From the NCBI GenBank assembly GCA_016617855.1, contig JAECUM010000792.1, positions 1-64,000 of the forward strand: a stretch of 64,000 bases of DNA, given 5' to 3'. The translations under genes were made by a program, and so were the position numbers. Shown here one piece after another: positions 1 to 8,780 of the stretch (its first letter is position 1; every line of letters starts with the position of its first letter). The DNA is from Megalonaias nervosa (taxonomy: Eukaryota > Mollusca > Bivalvia > Unionida > Unionidae). The notes under the pieces were generated by a model, which worked only from the letters and a program-made list of their open reading frames with translations, searched no databases and had not been told where the DNA came from.

Positions 1-406
<406 letters not shown>

Positions 407-411
407 CCTGT
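407..411. repeat. Target-site duplication, left copy (CCTGT)
   Basis: CCTGT lies directly before the left terminus (AGCAGCAGG...) and again directly after the right terminus at 7706-7710. A 5-bp duplication is in the range made by Polinton-type integrases (5-6 bp) and fixes the element boundaries. Confidence 0.8.
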
Positions 412-672
412 AGCAGCAGGGGAGGGTAACCTCACAATTTGGAATTCAAATACACTATTAAGACATAATTTGACAGAAGAATCAAATGAGATAGATCTGC
501 CCTTCCTACAAGTATTTTGAATTCTTCATGGTAAACAGACCATTTGAGCGTCAAATATTATTAAGTTACAATTCTATCCTAGAATATACACCAAGACAAT
601 CTTATTTCTTACAAATATTTTGAAATATAATGAGTCACCCTTCCCTGCTGCTCAACGATTTAACGATAAAAT

Positions 673-1000
673 ATGCTTATAATGAACCATTGCAAGTGGT
701 TATTTCGAGACTCTAAGGTTTGTAACAAACGATGTCGCGAAGATCACTGCGCGTATCACAAGCAACTTTTGAAAAATCCCCCGGGTTACAAATTTGTATC
801 GGATGTGGATTTGGAACTCGGGCGGTTATTTGTGCAAAGTGTGGTGGTAACAAGTACAGTGCATTATTGCATTACAACCACAGAACTCCTCGGCGTGACA
901 TAAAAAAAAAGAAAAACCATCTACGGCACGAGAATATCTCCATAATTATGTTAAAACAATTCCTGCCGTTGTTGACCGGGTCGAAGATTACAGAATAATA
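673..1000 (+). pseudogene. Zinc-ribbon protein A, left copy (frameshifted)
   Basis: Left-arm counterpart of the intact gene at 7055-7435. It opens at an ATG near 682 in a TATAATG context and encodes the same N-terminal half (CKWLF, CNKRC, HCAYH). It then shifts frame in the A run near 770, where this copy has one A fewer than the right-arm copy. The second half (C-x2-CG, C-x2-CGGNKY) is readable only in the other frame up to about 1000. The single-base difference could be real or an assembly error. Confidence 0.7.
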
Positions 1001-1170
1001 AACCACCGGGAACAACAAAACAAAAAAAACAAGAAAATGAAAAATTCCGGGCCAAAGAAGAATTAAGGGAAATTAAAAAAAAATCTGTAGAAAAATGAGG
1101 TGATCAACCGAAGAATTTATAGAGCGACAAAAACAGCGTCAACGGCGATACGAATACTTGTATGTGTGAT

Positions 1171-1222
1171 GTGGAGTACTACAAAAATTATATTATTTTA
1201 TAGGAAAACTGTAGTACTCCAC
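1171..1222. repeat. Quasi-palindrome P1, left arm
   Basis: GTGGAGTACTAC... pairs with ...GTAGTACTCCAC around an AT-rich centre of about 28 bp. Mirror copy at 6902-6953. Confidence 0.85.
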
Positions 1223-1297
1223 AGTTATCGGGGCGGGACCACTGGCAAATAATTGCACAATTCCACGGTCAAAGAAATTATTTTTTTTAATTTTATA

Positions 1298-2008
1298 ATG
1301 AGCACCAGAAAGAAATTAACCGATGAAGAAATTGCAGAAATTAAATTGTTACGGGGCAAGACAACCGTCCGGGATATGCTTGACCGGTTTGACATTGGAA
1401 CAACAAGATTGTATCGTATTTGGGGCAGCGAAGAAATTATCGCGCCGAAGAACGATAACAAGTCAACGATCGATCGTCTTCAACAACACAACGACGATTT
1501 GTTGAGCGAAATTTCCGCGATGAAATCAACGATCGATCGTCTTCAACAGCACAGTGATGATCTGATAAAGCAGCAGTTAAAATACGACGCGGACATCATC
1601 AAGATGAAATTAAATAATGATCATCTGAAACAGTACAACGACGAATTGTTGGAAAAACATTACGAAGACAACACTAACATAATTACGCTACGATCTCAAC
1701 TTGGAGCAGCGAAACAACTTTGTAAAGACCGATCATTTGACGCGACGAAACAAAATAATAATGATCTGCTGAAACAGAATTGCGAGTATGAAAATGTCAA
1801 TGTCAAACTCCGAAATGAACTGTCGCGGATTATTTCGGAGCGGGATCAGCTGAAAAAGGATCTCAACGCGGTTATTGAACACCGGGATGAATTACATCGG
1901 GACTTAAAATTTGCAAATGACGATCGCTTACAACTACAGAAGAAAAATAAGTCGTTACGGTATCGTAATCAGCATTTAATGCTTGTCACCCATGGTTCGC
2001 GGACGTGA
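1298..2008 (+). CDS. HTH plus coiled-coil protein (left copy)
   Basis: 236 residues. The start is the ATG at 1298 in the TATAATG context shared by other genes of these elements; the open frame extends further upstream but without an equally good start. Residues about 5-42 look like a resolvase/Hin-type helix-turn-helix (LTDEEIAEIK, then TTVRDMLDRFDIG and TTRLYRIWG). From about residue 55 to the end the protein is a long heptad-rich coiled coil, with an internal duplication of STIDRLQQH followed by a DDL segment. A DNA-binding protein that oligomerises through its coiled coil is a reasonable inference; target and role are unknown. The right-arm copy at 6213-6821 is truncated by a one-base loss. 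I do not recognise a named family. Confidence 0.75.
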   Translation: MSTRKKLTDEEIAEIKLLRGKTTVRDMLDRFDIGTTRLYRIWGSEEIIAPKNDNKSTIDRLQQHNDDLLSEISAMKSTIDRLQQHSDDLIKQQLKYDADIIKMKLNNDHLKQYNDELLEKHYEDNTNIITLRSQLGAAKQLCKDRSFDATKQNNNDLLKQNCEYENVNVKLRNELSRIISERDQLKKDLNAVIEHRDELHRDLKFANDDRLQLQKKNKSLRYRNQHLMLVTHGSRT

Positions 2009-2059
2009 TGGATCGCCACATATTCATAATAATATTATAATGATTGTGGTGATCCATCA
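2006..2059. repeat. Quasi-palindrome P2, left arm
   Basis: TGATGGATCGCCAC pairs with GTGGTGATCCATCA. The centre (CATAATAATATTATAATG) is itself almost palindromic and holds a TATAATG. Mirror at 6062-6115. Confidence 0.85.
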
Positions 2060-2105
2060 ATGATGATGGAAGCATCAAATCGTCAGAATAATTGTTGCAT
2101 CGTCG

Positions 2106-2161
2106 CTGGCGAAAGTGTACAATTTCATAATAAATATATAATGATTGTACACTTTCGCCAG
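2106..2161. repeat. Quasi-palindrome P3, left arm
   Basis: CTGGCGAAAGTGTACAAT pairs with ATTGTACACTTTCGCCAG with an AT-rich centre. Mirror at 5960-6015. Confidence 0.87.
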
Positions 2162-2209
2162 TGGTCCATAGAAACATCAGATCGGTGAAATAATTGTTGT
2201 ATGGACCAT

Positions 2210-2263
2210 TGCGGAAAGTGTATAATTTTATAATAATTATATAATGATTGTACGCTTTCCGCA
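2210..2263. repeat. Quasi-palindrome P4, left arm
   Basis: TGCGGAAAGTGTA pairs with TACGCTTTCCGCA, with one mismatch, around TAATAATTATATAATG. Mirror at 5858-5911. Confidence 0.83.
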
Positions 2264-2337
2264 ACAACAATAGAAACCTCAGGTCAGTGATTGTTCCAGT
2301 AGTGTAGTTATGAGCACTTTTCCATCGCCAGGTCCAC

Positions 2338-2392
2338 TGTGGAGTACTACAATAATTATATAATATTATAATGAAAATTGTAGTACTCCACA
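2338..2392. repeat. Quasi-palindrome P5, left arm
   Basis: TGTGGAGTACTACAAT pairs with ATTGTAGTACTCCACA. The stem sequence is the same as in P1. Mirror at 5725-5778. Confidence 0.86.
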
Positions 2393-2430
2393 ATATGATA
2401 TCGGTGTGGTTAGGTAAATATTTTTTGGTT

Positions 2431-2741
2431 TTATGGCGAAGTACTCAACACTTTTTATTTTTCTAGAAATTCTTCAACGGTCGGTAATTGCTTTAATGAT
2501 CCGTATTTAGGTTTTCTGAGCTTGTAGTAAATAACCATGTTGGTATACTTGGTTCCGCCGCAACCAATACAAATATTGTTTTCGTTATGTAATCCTCGTC
2601 CACAACCAACACATGGTCGTGGTGGTTTTGTTCCTATTCTGATACGGCTTTGTGGATCCCGCAGAATTCACCAATACAATTTCGCCCACACAATTTTGAT
2701 GATCCCGTAAATAACCAGCAACATGTACCTTTTGCGGTCAT
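2431..2741 (-). pseudogene. Zinc-ribbon protein C, left copy (frameshifted)
   Basis: Mirror of 5376-5686. Reading from the ATG at 2741 gives CCWLF, LCGRNC and FCGIH. The frame then changes, and the second half (CVGCGRG, CIGCGGTKY, then TVEEFLQ) is readable only in another frame. Both arms carry the same break, so it predates or was copied with the inversion. Confidence 0.65.
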
Positions 2742-2847
2742 AATATAATATTTAGTAAAATTTAATTATAATGATGATGATGATTGTGGTGATCTATCAA
2801 CGATGATGGAAGCATCAAATCGTCAGAATAATTGTTGTATGGACCAT

Positions 2848-2901
2848 TGTGGAATCACCACATTTTCATAATAATATTATAATGATTGTCGTGATTCCAC
2901 A
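2848..2901. repeat. Quasi-palindrome P6, left arm
   Basis: TGTGGAATCACCACA pairs with TGTCGTGATTCCACA, one mismatch, around an AT-rich centre with TATAATG. Mirror at 5216-5269. The preceding segment (2790-2845) resembles the stretch after P2. Confidence 0.83.
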
Positions 2902-2950
2902 ACAACGAAAAAAATATCAGATCGGTGAAATAATAGTTCCAGTAGCGTAG

Positions 2951-3267
2951 TTATGAGCACTTTTCCATCACCAGTGGAGCAATAGTATGGTTGATCAAAA
3001 ATTCTTCAACGGTAGGAGGATTTTCCTTATGCACTTGATATTTTGGATTCCGCTACTCATAATAAATCAACATGGTTCTGTATTTGTTTCCTCCACATTT
3101 CGTACAAAGGTTTATTTTACCTCGATCTCCGTTACCACAGCTTAAACACGGGTTGGTTCCTGTTAATCCTTTTCTGATCATTTGATTGTGATAACCGCAG
3201 TATTCTCCGCGGCATCATTTACCGCACTTTCGCGTTGATCCTTGAAACAACCACGGACAATAATTAT
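2951..3267 (-). pseudogene. Zinc-ribbon protein B, left copy
   Basis: Mirror of 4850-5166, on the minus strand here. It encodes the same C-x2-CG and C-x2-CGGNKY ribbon and a C-terminal PTVEEFL motif, but has in-frame stops between conserved blocks. It is divergent from the primase-like gene that starts at 3353. Confidence 0.55.
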
Positions 3268-3352
3268 TTTCTACTTGAAAGGGGCATTATATAATACAAG
3301 CATAATTTATTTTTCAATTAGAATAAAAACCTGTGGGATATATTATTATATA

Positions 3353-4009
3353 ATGAGCGAAAGAAAGAATATAATCACCAGCAATGATACATCATTGATC
3401 GACCAGGATAATGATATATCTAATAGTAATATTTTAAATGAGCATCACAATTGTGATTTATTTTGTCTACTGAATAATTGTTCTCGTGTTGGTTCTGAAT
3501 CGTTTCGCGTTGAACCGCCCCCGGTAACCATAGAAGAACTAAGCGAAGATGAATATTTTGATCGTCTTGATGAAGATCTCTTCGATGGTCCACATGATTA
3601 CGTGAATGAACATTTTGAAACAGCTTCACAAGATGAATTAACCGATGTTGCCAAGTACAGTTACTGGCATTTGTGCGAGTATTATTCGTTGTTCAGTGAT
3701 GTTATTTGGCATTCAACGAAAGAACGCGCCATCAGAAATTTTATTGTTGTCGGTAACAAATACGAAACATCCGCCCAAGGAATCATTGTACAACACTTTG
3801 ATAAATTTTGCTTGTTTCCATCGGATGATTGTTTCAACAGATTCGCTAATGAATTTATTGGACAATCATCGGTTACCGAAATAATTCCTAAATTCCGTAC
3901 AAGATATCCTGTATTTGGTCTTGATACAAAATTCATCCGTGAGATATTAACGTATCGTCACAGAGAAACTGAAATCAAAGAAACTATCGAAAAAAATCAA
4001 CATCAATGA
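3353..4009 (+). CDS. Primase-like protein, N-terminal reading frame
   Basis: Starts at the ATG at 3353 (TATATAATGAGC) inside the left arm and runs into the unique centre; 218 residues before a stop at 4009. The N-terminal 70 residues are acidic and low-complexity. Near the end YPVFGLDTKF resembles the metal-binding first motif of archaeo-eukaryotic primases, which usually has two aspartates flanking one residue; here the first is glycine. The frame ends just after a 7-A run near 3990, and the homologous reading continues one frame over (see 4062-4697), which implies one extra base here. A primase of the type fused to D5-like helicases in large DNA viruses and Polinton-like viruses is inferred from order and motifs; moderate certainty. 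Confidence 0.6.
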   Translation: MSERKNIITSNDTSLIDQDNDISNSNILNEHHNCDLFCLLNNCSRVGSESFRVEPPPVTIEELSEDEYFDRLDEDLFDGPHDYVNEHFETASQDELTDVAKYSYWHLCEYYSLFSDVIWHSTKERAIRNFIVVGNKYETSAQGIIVQHFDKFCLFPSDDCFNRFANEFIGQSSVTEIIPKFRTRYPVFGLDTKFIREILTYRHRETEIKETIEKNQHQ

Positions 4010-4061
4010 CGTCATTGATTATTTTTCTCAATTATGCGATTGTCAACGTGATCGTGTATTC

Positions 4062-4697
4062 GTGTTTGATACGAATAACGGCTATCACGTGTTATGTAAA
4101 TCAACCACGGTAACGTTTGATCGACAACAAGAATTAACGAAACAAGCAGCAGATGAGAAAATCCCCCAGTGGAGCATTGATCGTCAAGCTGGTTTGTACA
4201 GTATCAAGTTGGATAAAACAAAATCGCATAAACCAGGTAAAAACCCTTCGTGTAAACGACTAATATCTCACAGTGATCATTTTGCGGCATCTGAGTTATT
4301 GACGTGTCCATGTGAGATTCAGCCGCGATATGTACGTGTTAATTTTGATGAAGATAACAAAATCATCATTAGTTGTGATAGTATTTCCATGGAAAATCTT
4401 GAAAGGATTTCCACCTCGTTAACAGGAGAACCTAATCAGTTAACCGGTATTGCTGCGGGATCTCAGAATAGATTTTCTATTGCACGACGACCAGATCATC
4501 ATTGTAACATTTGTAAACGCAGACACGGATACAACTACGTCGGTGACTTTATCGAAGATAAATGTGATACTTGCCTAGTTCTTCTATGGTTACCGGGTGC
4601 GGTTCAACGCGAAACGATTCAGAACCAACACGAGAACAATTATTCAGCAGACAAAATAAATCACAATTGTGATGTTCATTTAAAATATTACTATTAG
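4062..4697 (+). pseudogene. Primase-like protein, C-terminal frame, truncated by the fold-back
   Basis: This frame is open from before 4000 and continues the gene at 3353-4009 after a one-base offset at the A run near 3990. It carries FDTNNGYHVL, like the glycine/histidine motif of archaeo-eukaryotic primases, and a zinc-knuckle signature HHCNICKRRHGYNYVG typical of the end of viral primase domains. At 4576 it runs into the right arm, and its last 40 codons are an antisense reading of the gene's own 5' end. The downstream helicase domain expected of this family is absent. The gene is therefore broken twice: a frame offset and a truncation at the inversion junction. Confidence 0.6.
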
Positions 4698-4764
4698 ATA
4701 TATCATTATCCTGGTCGATCAATGATGTATCATTGCTGGTGATTATATTCTTTCTTTCGCTCAT
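4549..4764 (-). pseudogene. 5' fragment of the primase-like gene, right-arm copy
   Basis: Starts at the ATG at 4764 in the same TATAATGAGC context as 3353 and repeats its first 63 codons almost exactly. After crossing the arm boundary at 4576 it reads nonsense and stops at 4549. It marks the mirror copy of the gene start and shows that only the first part of the gene was duplicated. Confidence 0.75.
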
Positions 4765-4849
4765 TATATAATAATATATCCCACAGGTTTTTATTCTAAT
4801 TGAAAAATAAATTATGCTTGTATTATATAATGCCCCTTTCAAGTAGGAA

Positions 4850-5166
4850 ATAATTATTGTCCGTGGTTGTTTCAAGGATCAACGCGAAAGTGCGGTAAAT
4901 GATGCCGCGGAGAATACTGCGGTTATCACAATCAAATGATCAGAAAAGGATTAACAGGAATTAACCCGTGTTTAAGCTGTGGTAACAGAGTACGAGGTAA
5001 AATAAACCTTTGTACGAAATGTGGAGGAAACAAATACAGAACCATGTTGATTTATTATGAGTAGCGGAATCCAAAATATCAAGTGCATAAGGAAAATCCT
5101 CCTACCGTTGAAGAATTTTTGATCAACCATACTATTGCTCCACTGGTGATGGAAAAGTGCTCATAA
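4850..5166 (+). pseudogene. Zinc-ribbon protein B, right copy
   Basis: Translation gives CPWLFQGSTRKCGK, an in-frame stop, then CRGEYCGYH, CLSCGNRVRG and CTKCGGNKY, a second stop after MLIYYE, and a C-terminal PTVEEFL block. The domain order matches zinc-ribbon A, zinc-ribbon C and the gene at 26,609-26,926 of the 16-kb element. The stops indicate decay unless the reading is spliced or recoded. A TATAATG lies at about 4829 but in another frame. Confidence 0.6.
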
Positions 5167-5215
5167 CTACGCTACTGGAACTATTATTTCACCGATCTGA
5201 TATTTTTTTCGTTGT

Positions 5216-5269
5216 TGTGGAATCACGACAATCATTATAATATTATTATGAAAATGTGGTGATTCCACA
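5216..5269. repeat. Quasi-palindrome P6, right arm
   Basis: Mirror of 2848-2901: TGTGGAATCACGACA pairs with TGTGGTGATTCCACA. Confidence 0.83.
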
Positions 5270-5375
5270 ATGGTCCATACAACAATTATTCTGACGATTT
5301 GATGCTTCCATCATCGTTGATAGATCACCACAATCATCATCATCATTATAATTAAATTTTACTAAATATTATATT

Positions 5376-5686
5376 ATGACCGCAAAAGGTACATGTTGCT
5401 GGTTATTTACGGGATCATCAAAATTGTGTGGGCGAAATTGTATTGGTGAATTCTGCGGGATCCACAAAGCCGTATCAGAATAGGAACAAAACCACCACGA
5501 CCATGTGTTGGTTGTGGACGAGGATTACATAACGAAAACAATATTTGTATTGGTTGCGGCGGAACCAAGTATACCAACATGGTTATTTACTACAAGCTCA
5601 GAAAACCTAAATACGGATCATTAAAGCAATTACCGACCGTTGAAGAATTTCTACAAAAACAAAAAATGTTGATTATTTCGCCATAA
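5376..5686 (+). pseudogene. Zinc-ribbon protein C, right copy (frameshifted)
   Basis: ATG at 5376 follows an AT-rich leader. The first frame gives CCWLFTGSSKLCGRNC and EFCGIHKAV. After a frame change near 5478 the rest gives RPCVGCGRG, NICIGCGGTKYTNMVIYY and LPTVEEFLQ before the stop at 5684. The protein would have the same two zinc-binding halves as paralogues A and B and the gene in the 16-kb provirus. Confidence 0.65.
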
Positions 5687-5724
5687 AACCAAAAAATATT
5701 TACCTAACCACACCGATATCATAT

Positions 5725-5778
5725 TGTGGAGTACTATAGTTTCATTATAATATTATATAATTATTGTAGTACTCCACA
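5725..5778. repeat. Quasi-palindrome P5, right arm
   Basis: Mirror of 2338-2392, with a few differences in the loop side of the stem. Confidence 0.84.
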
Positions 5779-5857
5779 GTGGACCTGGCGATGGAAAAGT
5801 GCTCATAACTACACTACTGGAATAATTATTCCACCGATCTGAGGTTACTATCGTCGT

Positions 5858-5911
5858 TGCGGAAAGTGTACAGTCATTATATAATTATTATAAAATTATA
5901 AACTTTCCGCA
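5858..5911. repeat. Quasi-palindrome P4, right arm
   Basis: Mirror of 2210-2263; GCGGAAAGTGTA pairs imperfectly with the TTTCCGC side. Confidence 0.8.
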
Positions 5912-5959
5912 ATGGACCATACAACAATTATTTCACCGATCTGATGTTTCTATGGACCA

Positions 5960-6015
5960 CTGGCGAAAGTGTACAATCATTATATATTTATTATGAAATT
6001 GTACACTTTCGCCAG
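5960..6015. repeat. Quasi-palindrome P3, right arm
   Basis: Mirror of 2106-2161 with the full 18-bp stem retained. Confidence 0.86.
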
Positions 6016-6061
6016 CGACGATGCAACAACTATTCTGACGATTTGATGCTTCCATCATCAT

Positions 6062-6115
6062 TGATGGATCACCACAATCATTATAATATTATTATGAATA
6101 TGTGGCGATCCATCA
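6062..6115. repeat. Quasi-palindrome P2, right arm
   Basis: Mirror of 2006-2059: TGATGGATCACCAC pairs with GTGGCGATCCATCA. Confidence 0.85.
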
Positions 6116-6212
6116 CGTCCGCGAACCATGGGTGACAAGTATTAAATGCTGATTACGATCCCGTAACGACTTATTTTTCTTCAGTAGTTGTTAGCGATCA
6201 TCATTTGCAATT

Positions 6213-6821
6213 TTAAGTCCGATGTAATTCATCCCGGTGTTCAATAACCGCGTTGAGATCCTTTTTCAGCTGATCCCGCTCCGAAATAATCCGCGACAGT
6301 TCATTTCGGAGTTTGACATTGAAATTTTCATACTCGCAATTCTGTTTCAGCAGATCATTATTATTTTGTTTCGTCGCGTCAAATGATCGGTCTTTACAAA
6401 GTTGTTTCGCTGCTCCAAGTTGAGATCGTAGCGTAATTATGTTAGTGTTGTCTTCGTAATGTTTTTCCAACAATTCGTCGTTGTACTGTTTCAGATGATC
6501 ATTATTTAATTTCATCTTGATGATGTCCGCGTCGTATTTTAACTGCTGCTTTATCAGATCATCATTGTGCTGTTGAAGACGATCGATCGTTGGTTTCATC
6601 GCGGAAATTTCGCTCAACAAATCGTCGTTGTGTTGTTGAAGACGATCGATCGTTGACTTGTTATCGTTCTTCGGCGCGATAATTTCTTCGCTGCCCCAAA
6701 TACGATACAATCTTGTTGTTCCAATGTCAAACCGGTCAAGGATATCTCGGACGGTTGTCTTGTCCCGTAACGATTTAATTTCTGCAATTTCTTCATCGGT
6801 TAATTTCTTTCTGGTGCTCAT
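6213..6821 (-). pseudogene. HTH plus coiled-coil protein (right copy, truncated)
   Basis: Same start context (ATG at 6821 after TTATA) and near-identical HTH and coiled coil to the left copy. It stops at 202 residues instead of 236 because one G is missing from a GGG run near 6216. Substitutions such as LLRGK to SLRDK show real divergence between the arms. The truncation removes only the last part of the coiled coil, so the product might still function. Confidence 0.7.
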
Positions 6822-6901
6822 TATAAAACAAACAAAAAAAATATAATTTCTTTGACCGTGGAATTGTGCAATTATTTGCCAGTGGTCCCGCCCCGATAAC
6901 T

Positions 6902-6953
6902 GTGGAGTACTACAGTTTTCCTATAAAATAATATCATTTTTGTAGTACTCCAC
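6902..6953. repeat. Quasi-palindrome P1, right arm
   Basis: Mirror of 1171-1222. Confidence 0.84.
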
Positions 6954-7054
6954 ATCACACATACAAGTATTCGTATCGCCGTTGACGCTGTTTTTGTTGC
7001 TCTATAAATTGCTCGGGGGAACACCTCATTTTTCTACAGAGTTTTTTATTTCCC

Positions 7055-7435
7055 TTAATTCTTCTTTGGCCCGGAATTTTTCTTTTTCTTTTTTTCTTGT
7101 TGTTCCCGGTGGTTTATTATTCTGTAATCTTCGACCCGGTCAACAACGGCAGGAATTGTTTTAACGTAATTATGGAGATATTCCCGTGCCGTAGGTGGTT
7201 TTTCTTTTTTTATGTCACGCCGAGGAGTTCTGTGATTGTAATATTGCAGTAATGCACTGTATTTGTTACCACCACACTTTGCACAAATAACCGCCCTAGA
7301 TCCAAATCCACATCCGATACAAATTTCTAACCCGGGGGATTTTTTCAAAAGTTGCTTGTGATACGCGCAGTGATCTTCGCGACATCGTTTGTTACAAACC
7401 TTAGAGTCTCGAAATAACCACTTGCAGTGGTTCAT
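7055..7435 (-). CDS. Zinc-ribbon protein A (intact right copy)
   Basis: About 126 residues from the ATG at 7435 in a TATAATGAAC context. The N-terminal half has CKWLF, VCNKRC and HCAYH, a probable zinc-binding knuckle. The middle has CIGCGFG and CAKCGGNKY, a classic C-x2-C...C-x2-C zinc ribbon. The C-terminus is lysine-rich. It is clearly related in order and spacing to the gene at 26,609-26,926 of the 16-kb provirus and to paralogues B and C in the same arm. This is the only copy in the element with an uninterrupted frame. Nucleic-acid binding is likely; the exact role is unknown. Confidence 0.75.
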   Translation of the reverse strand: MNHCKWLFRDSKVCNKRCREDHCAYHKQLLKKSPGLEICIGCGFGSRAVICAKCGGNKYSALLQYYNHRTPRRDIKKEKPPTAREYLHNYVKTIPAVVDRVEDYRIINHREQQEKKKKKNSGPKKN

Positions 7436-7705
7436 TATAAACATATTTTATCGTTAAATCGTTGAGCAGCAGGGAAGGGTGACTCATTATATTTCAAAAT
7501 ATTTGTAAGAAATAAGATTGTCTTGGTGTATATTCTAGGATAGAATTGTAACTTAATAATATTTGACGCTCGAATGGTCTGTTTACCATGAAGAATTAAA
7601 AATACTTGTAAGAAGGGCAGATCTATTTCATTTGATTCTTCTGTCAAATTATGTCTTAATAGTGTATTTGAATTCCAAATTGTGAGGTTACCCTCCCCTG
7701 CTGCT

Positions 7706-7710
7706 CCTGT
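7706..7710. repeat. Target-site duplication, right copy (CCTGT)
   Basis: Matches 407-411 exactly; the inferred empty site reads GACCTGTTACAAAG. Confidence 0.8.
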
Positions 7711-7837
7711 TACAAAGTCACAGTTAATATCTCATAAGAAGCTGAACCCTGGTTTGCATGTTATGGCATTTTACTTGATTTACTTTGGTATTTTAACAGA
7801 TTGCACCTTTTTCATTGTCACTTTGTATTATTTACAG

Positions 7838-7928
7838 GACTGAATGACGTTATTACTATGAAAAAAGAGAGAAAGCCAGACTTCAGCTGGAAAATATATG
7901 AGTGTCATAATAGATGGCATGGATCAAT
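7838..7928 (+). pseudogene. Exon-like remnant of a transposon-type gene
   Basis: A segment bounded by an acceptor-like TTATTTACAG and a donor-like GTAAGT encodes KYMSVIIDGMDQ. This motif resembles a family of repetitive uncharacterised genes in mollusc and cnidarian genomes (I believe the DUF7869 group). An in-frame stop lies just before it at 7859-7861, so it is a remnant or a different exon boundary applies. Confidence 0.4.
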
Positions 7929-8524
7929 GTAAGTTATGTTTTGTCTTGTCCATTGAAACTGTGTCATGGGCTGCATAATTCTTTGCTGAGCAGTAATGAC
8001 CATATACAAAACTATTCATTTTACTAACATTCAGATTTTAAAGGATAATAAAACAAGAATATTTTTCTTCTTTATATTTGTTGAGAATGGACACTTTATA
8101 AATTTTCTCTATTTATTGCATTTGGCTACCTGACAATTACATATAGCATTCCAATCTTATTGGTAATATGACAGTTAACATTTGAAATCCTCATAAAGTA
8201 TTCCCCAGCAACAAAATATTGACAATGTGTTGGCAATTCATTTGCTATTGCCAATAGGATTATGGGTTCCATTCCAAAAGCAATTGTTCACCAAAATGTA
8301 TGTGATTTGCATTTGGTACACTGACTCACCCCAGATGCATATCAAAAGTGATTCTACATTTGAGACCACCAGAGAGACTTAAATCATGAGATATTCAACA
8401 TGAAAATGCATATATTGTTAATTTTAATTCAGAAACAAGTCTTGTAAACTGCATCACTATTTATTAAGAATGCAAGCAGTTAGTAGCTAAAAATAAGACT
8501 TTGCCTAGATAGAAAAGATAGGTT

Positions 8525-8780
8525 GTTGTTTTTGTTGCTAAAGGGTTTAATGCCATTTTTCAGCACAAGATAGGCTGTACATTGCAGCCTCTAGAAATGG
8601 TGGAGGAATAACCCGGGAAAACTCCGGAAAGAAGCACGAACCCACGAGAAGCCACGGACAAGCTTTCTCACATACCCACATAGGCCAAGCCCGAGACTAG
8701 AAACCAGGCAGACAGAGGTGGGATGGTAGTGATCCATAATGGTGAGCACTTTAGACCAATTGGCCACAAGAGGCACCAAA
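8525..8780 (-). mobile_element. tRNA-derived SINE, copy 1
   Basis: On the minus strand this reads a tRNA-like head (GTGGCCAATTGG box A region and a degraded box B), then a conserved central block (CTTTCCGGAGTTTTCCCGG), and ends in a GTT-rich tail on the plus strand. It aligns by eye over its whole length with 62,926-63,177. The open frame on this strand is just the SINE read through. Confidence 0.8.

Larger units (their letters stand above)
412..3541 (+). repeat. Left inverted arm of the palindromic element
   Basis: Pairs end to end with 4576-7705 in reverse complement. Homology to the other arm stops at 3541, inside the primase-like gene just after codons for EELS. Over this arm the two copies have the same overall length although they contain small compensating indels. 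Confidence 0.9.
412..7705. mobile_element. 7.3-kb palindromic (snap-back) Polinton-like element
   Basis: The 3130 bases at 412-3541 recur as a near-identical inverted copy at 4576-7705 around a unique centre at 3542-4575. Both ends read AGCAGCAGGGGAGGGTAACC inwards and are flanked by CCTGT. Because the arms are mirror images, every arm gene is present twice in opposite orientation: zinc-ribbon A, HTH/coiled coil, zinc-ribbon C, zinc-ribbon B and the primase 5' end. The arms differ by scattered substitutions and small indels, so they have diverged since the inversion or since last homogenisation. There is no integrase, ATPase or capsid gene. The best reading is a fold-back derivative of one end of a larger virus-like element, inserted by an integrase supplied in trans. 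A naturally long-TIR non-autonomous transposon is the alternative. Confidence 0.85.
4576..7705 (-). repeat. Right inverted arm of the palindromic element
   Basis: Reverse complement of 412-3541. It starts abruptly at 4576, in the middle of the reading frame that continues the primase-like gene, so this junction is the fold-back point. Confidence 0.9.
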
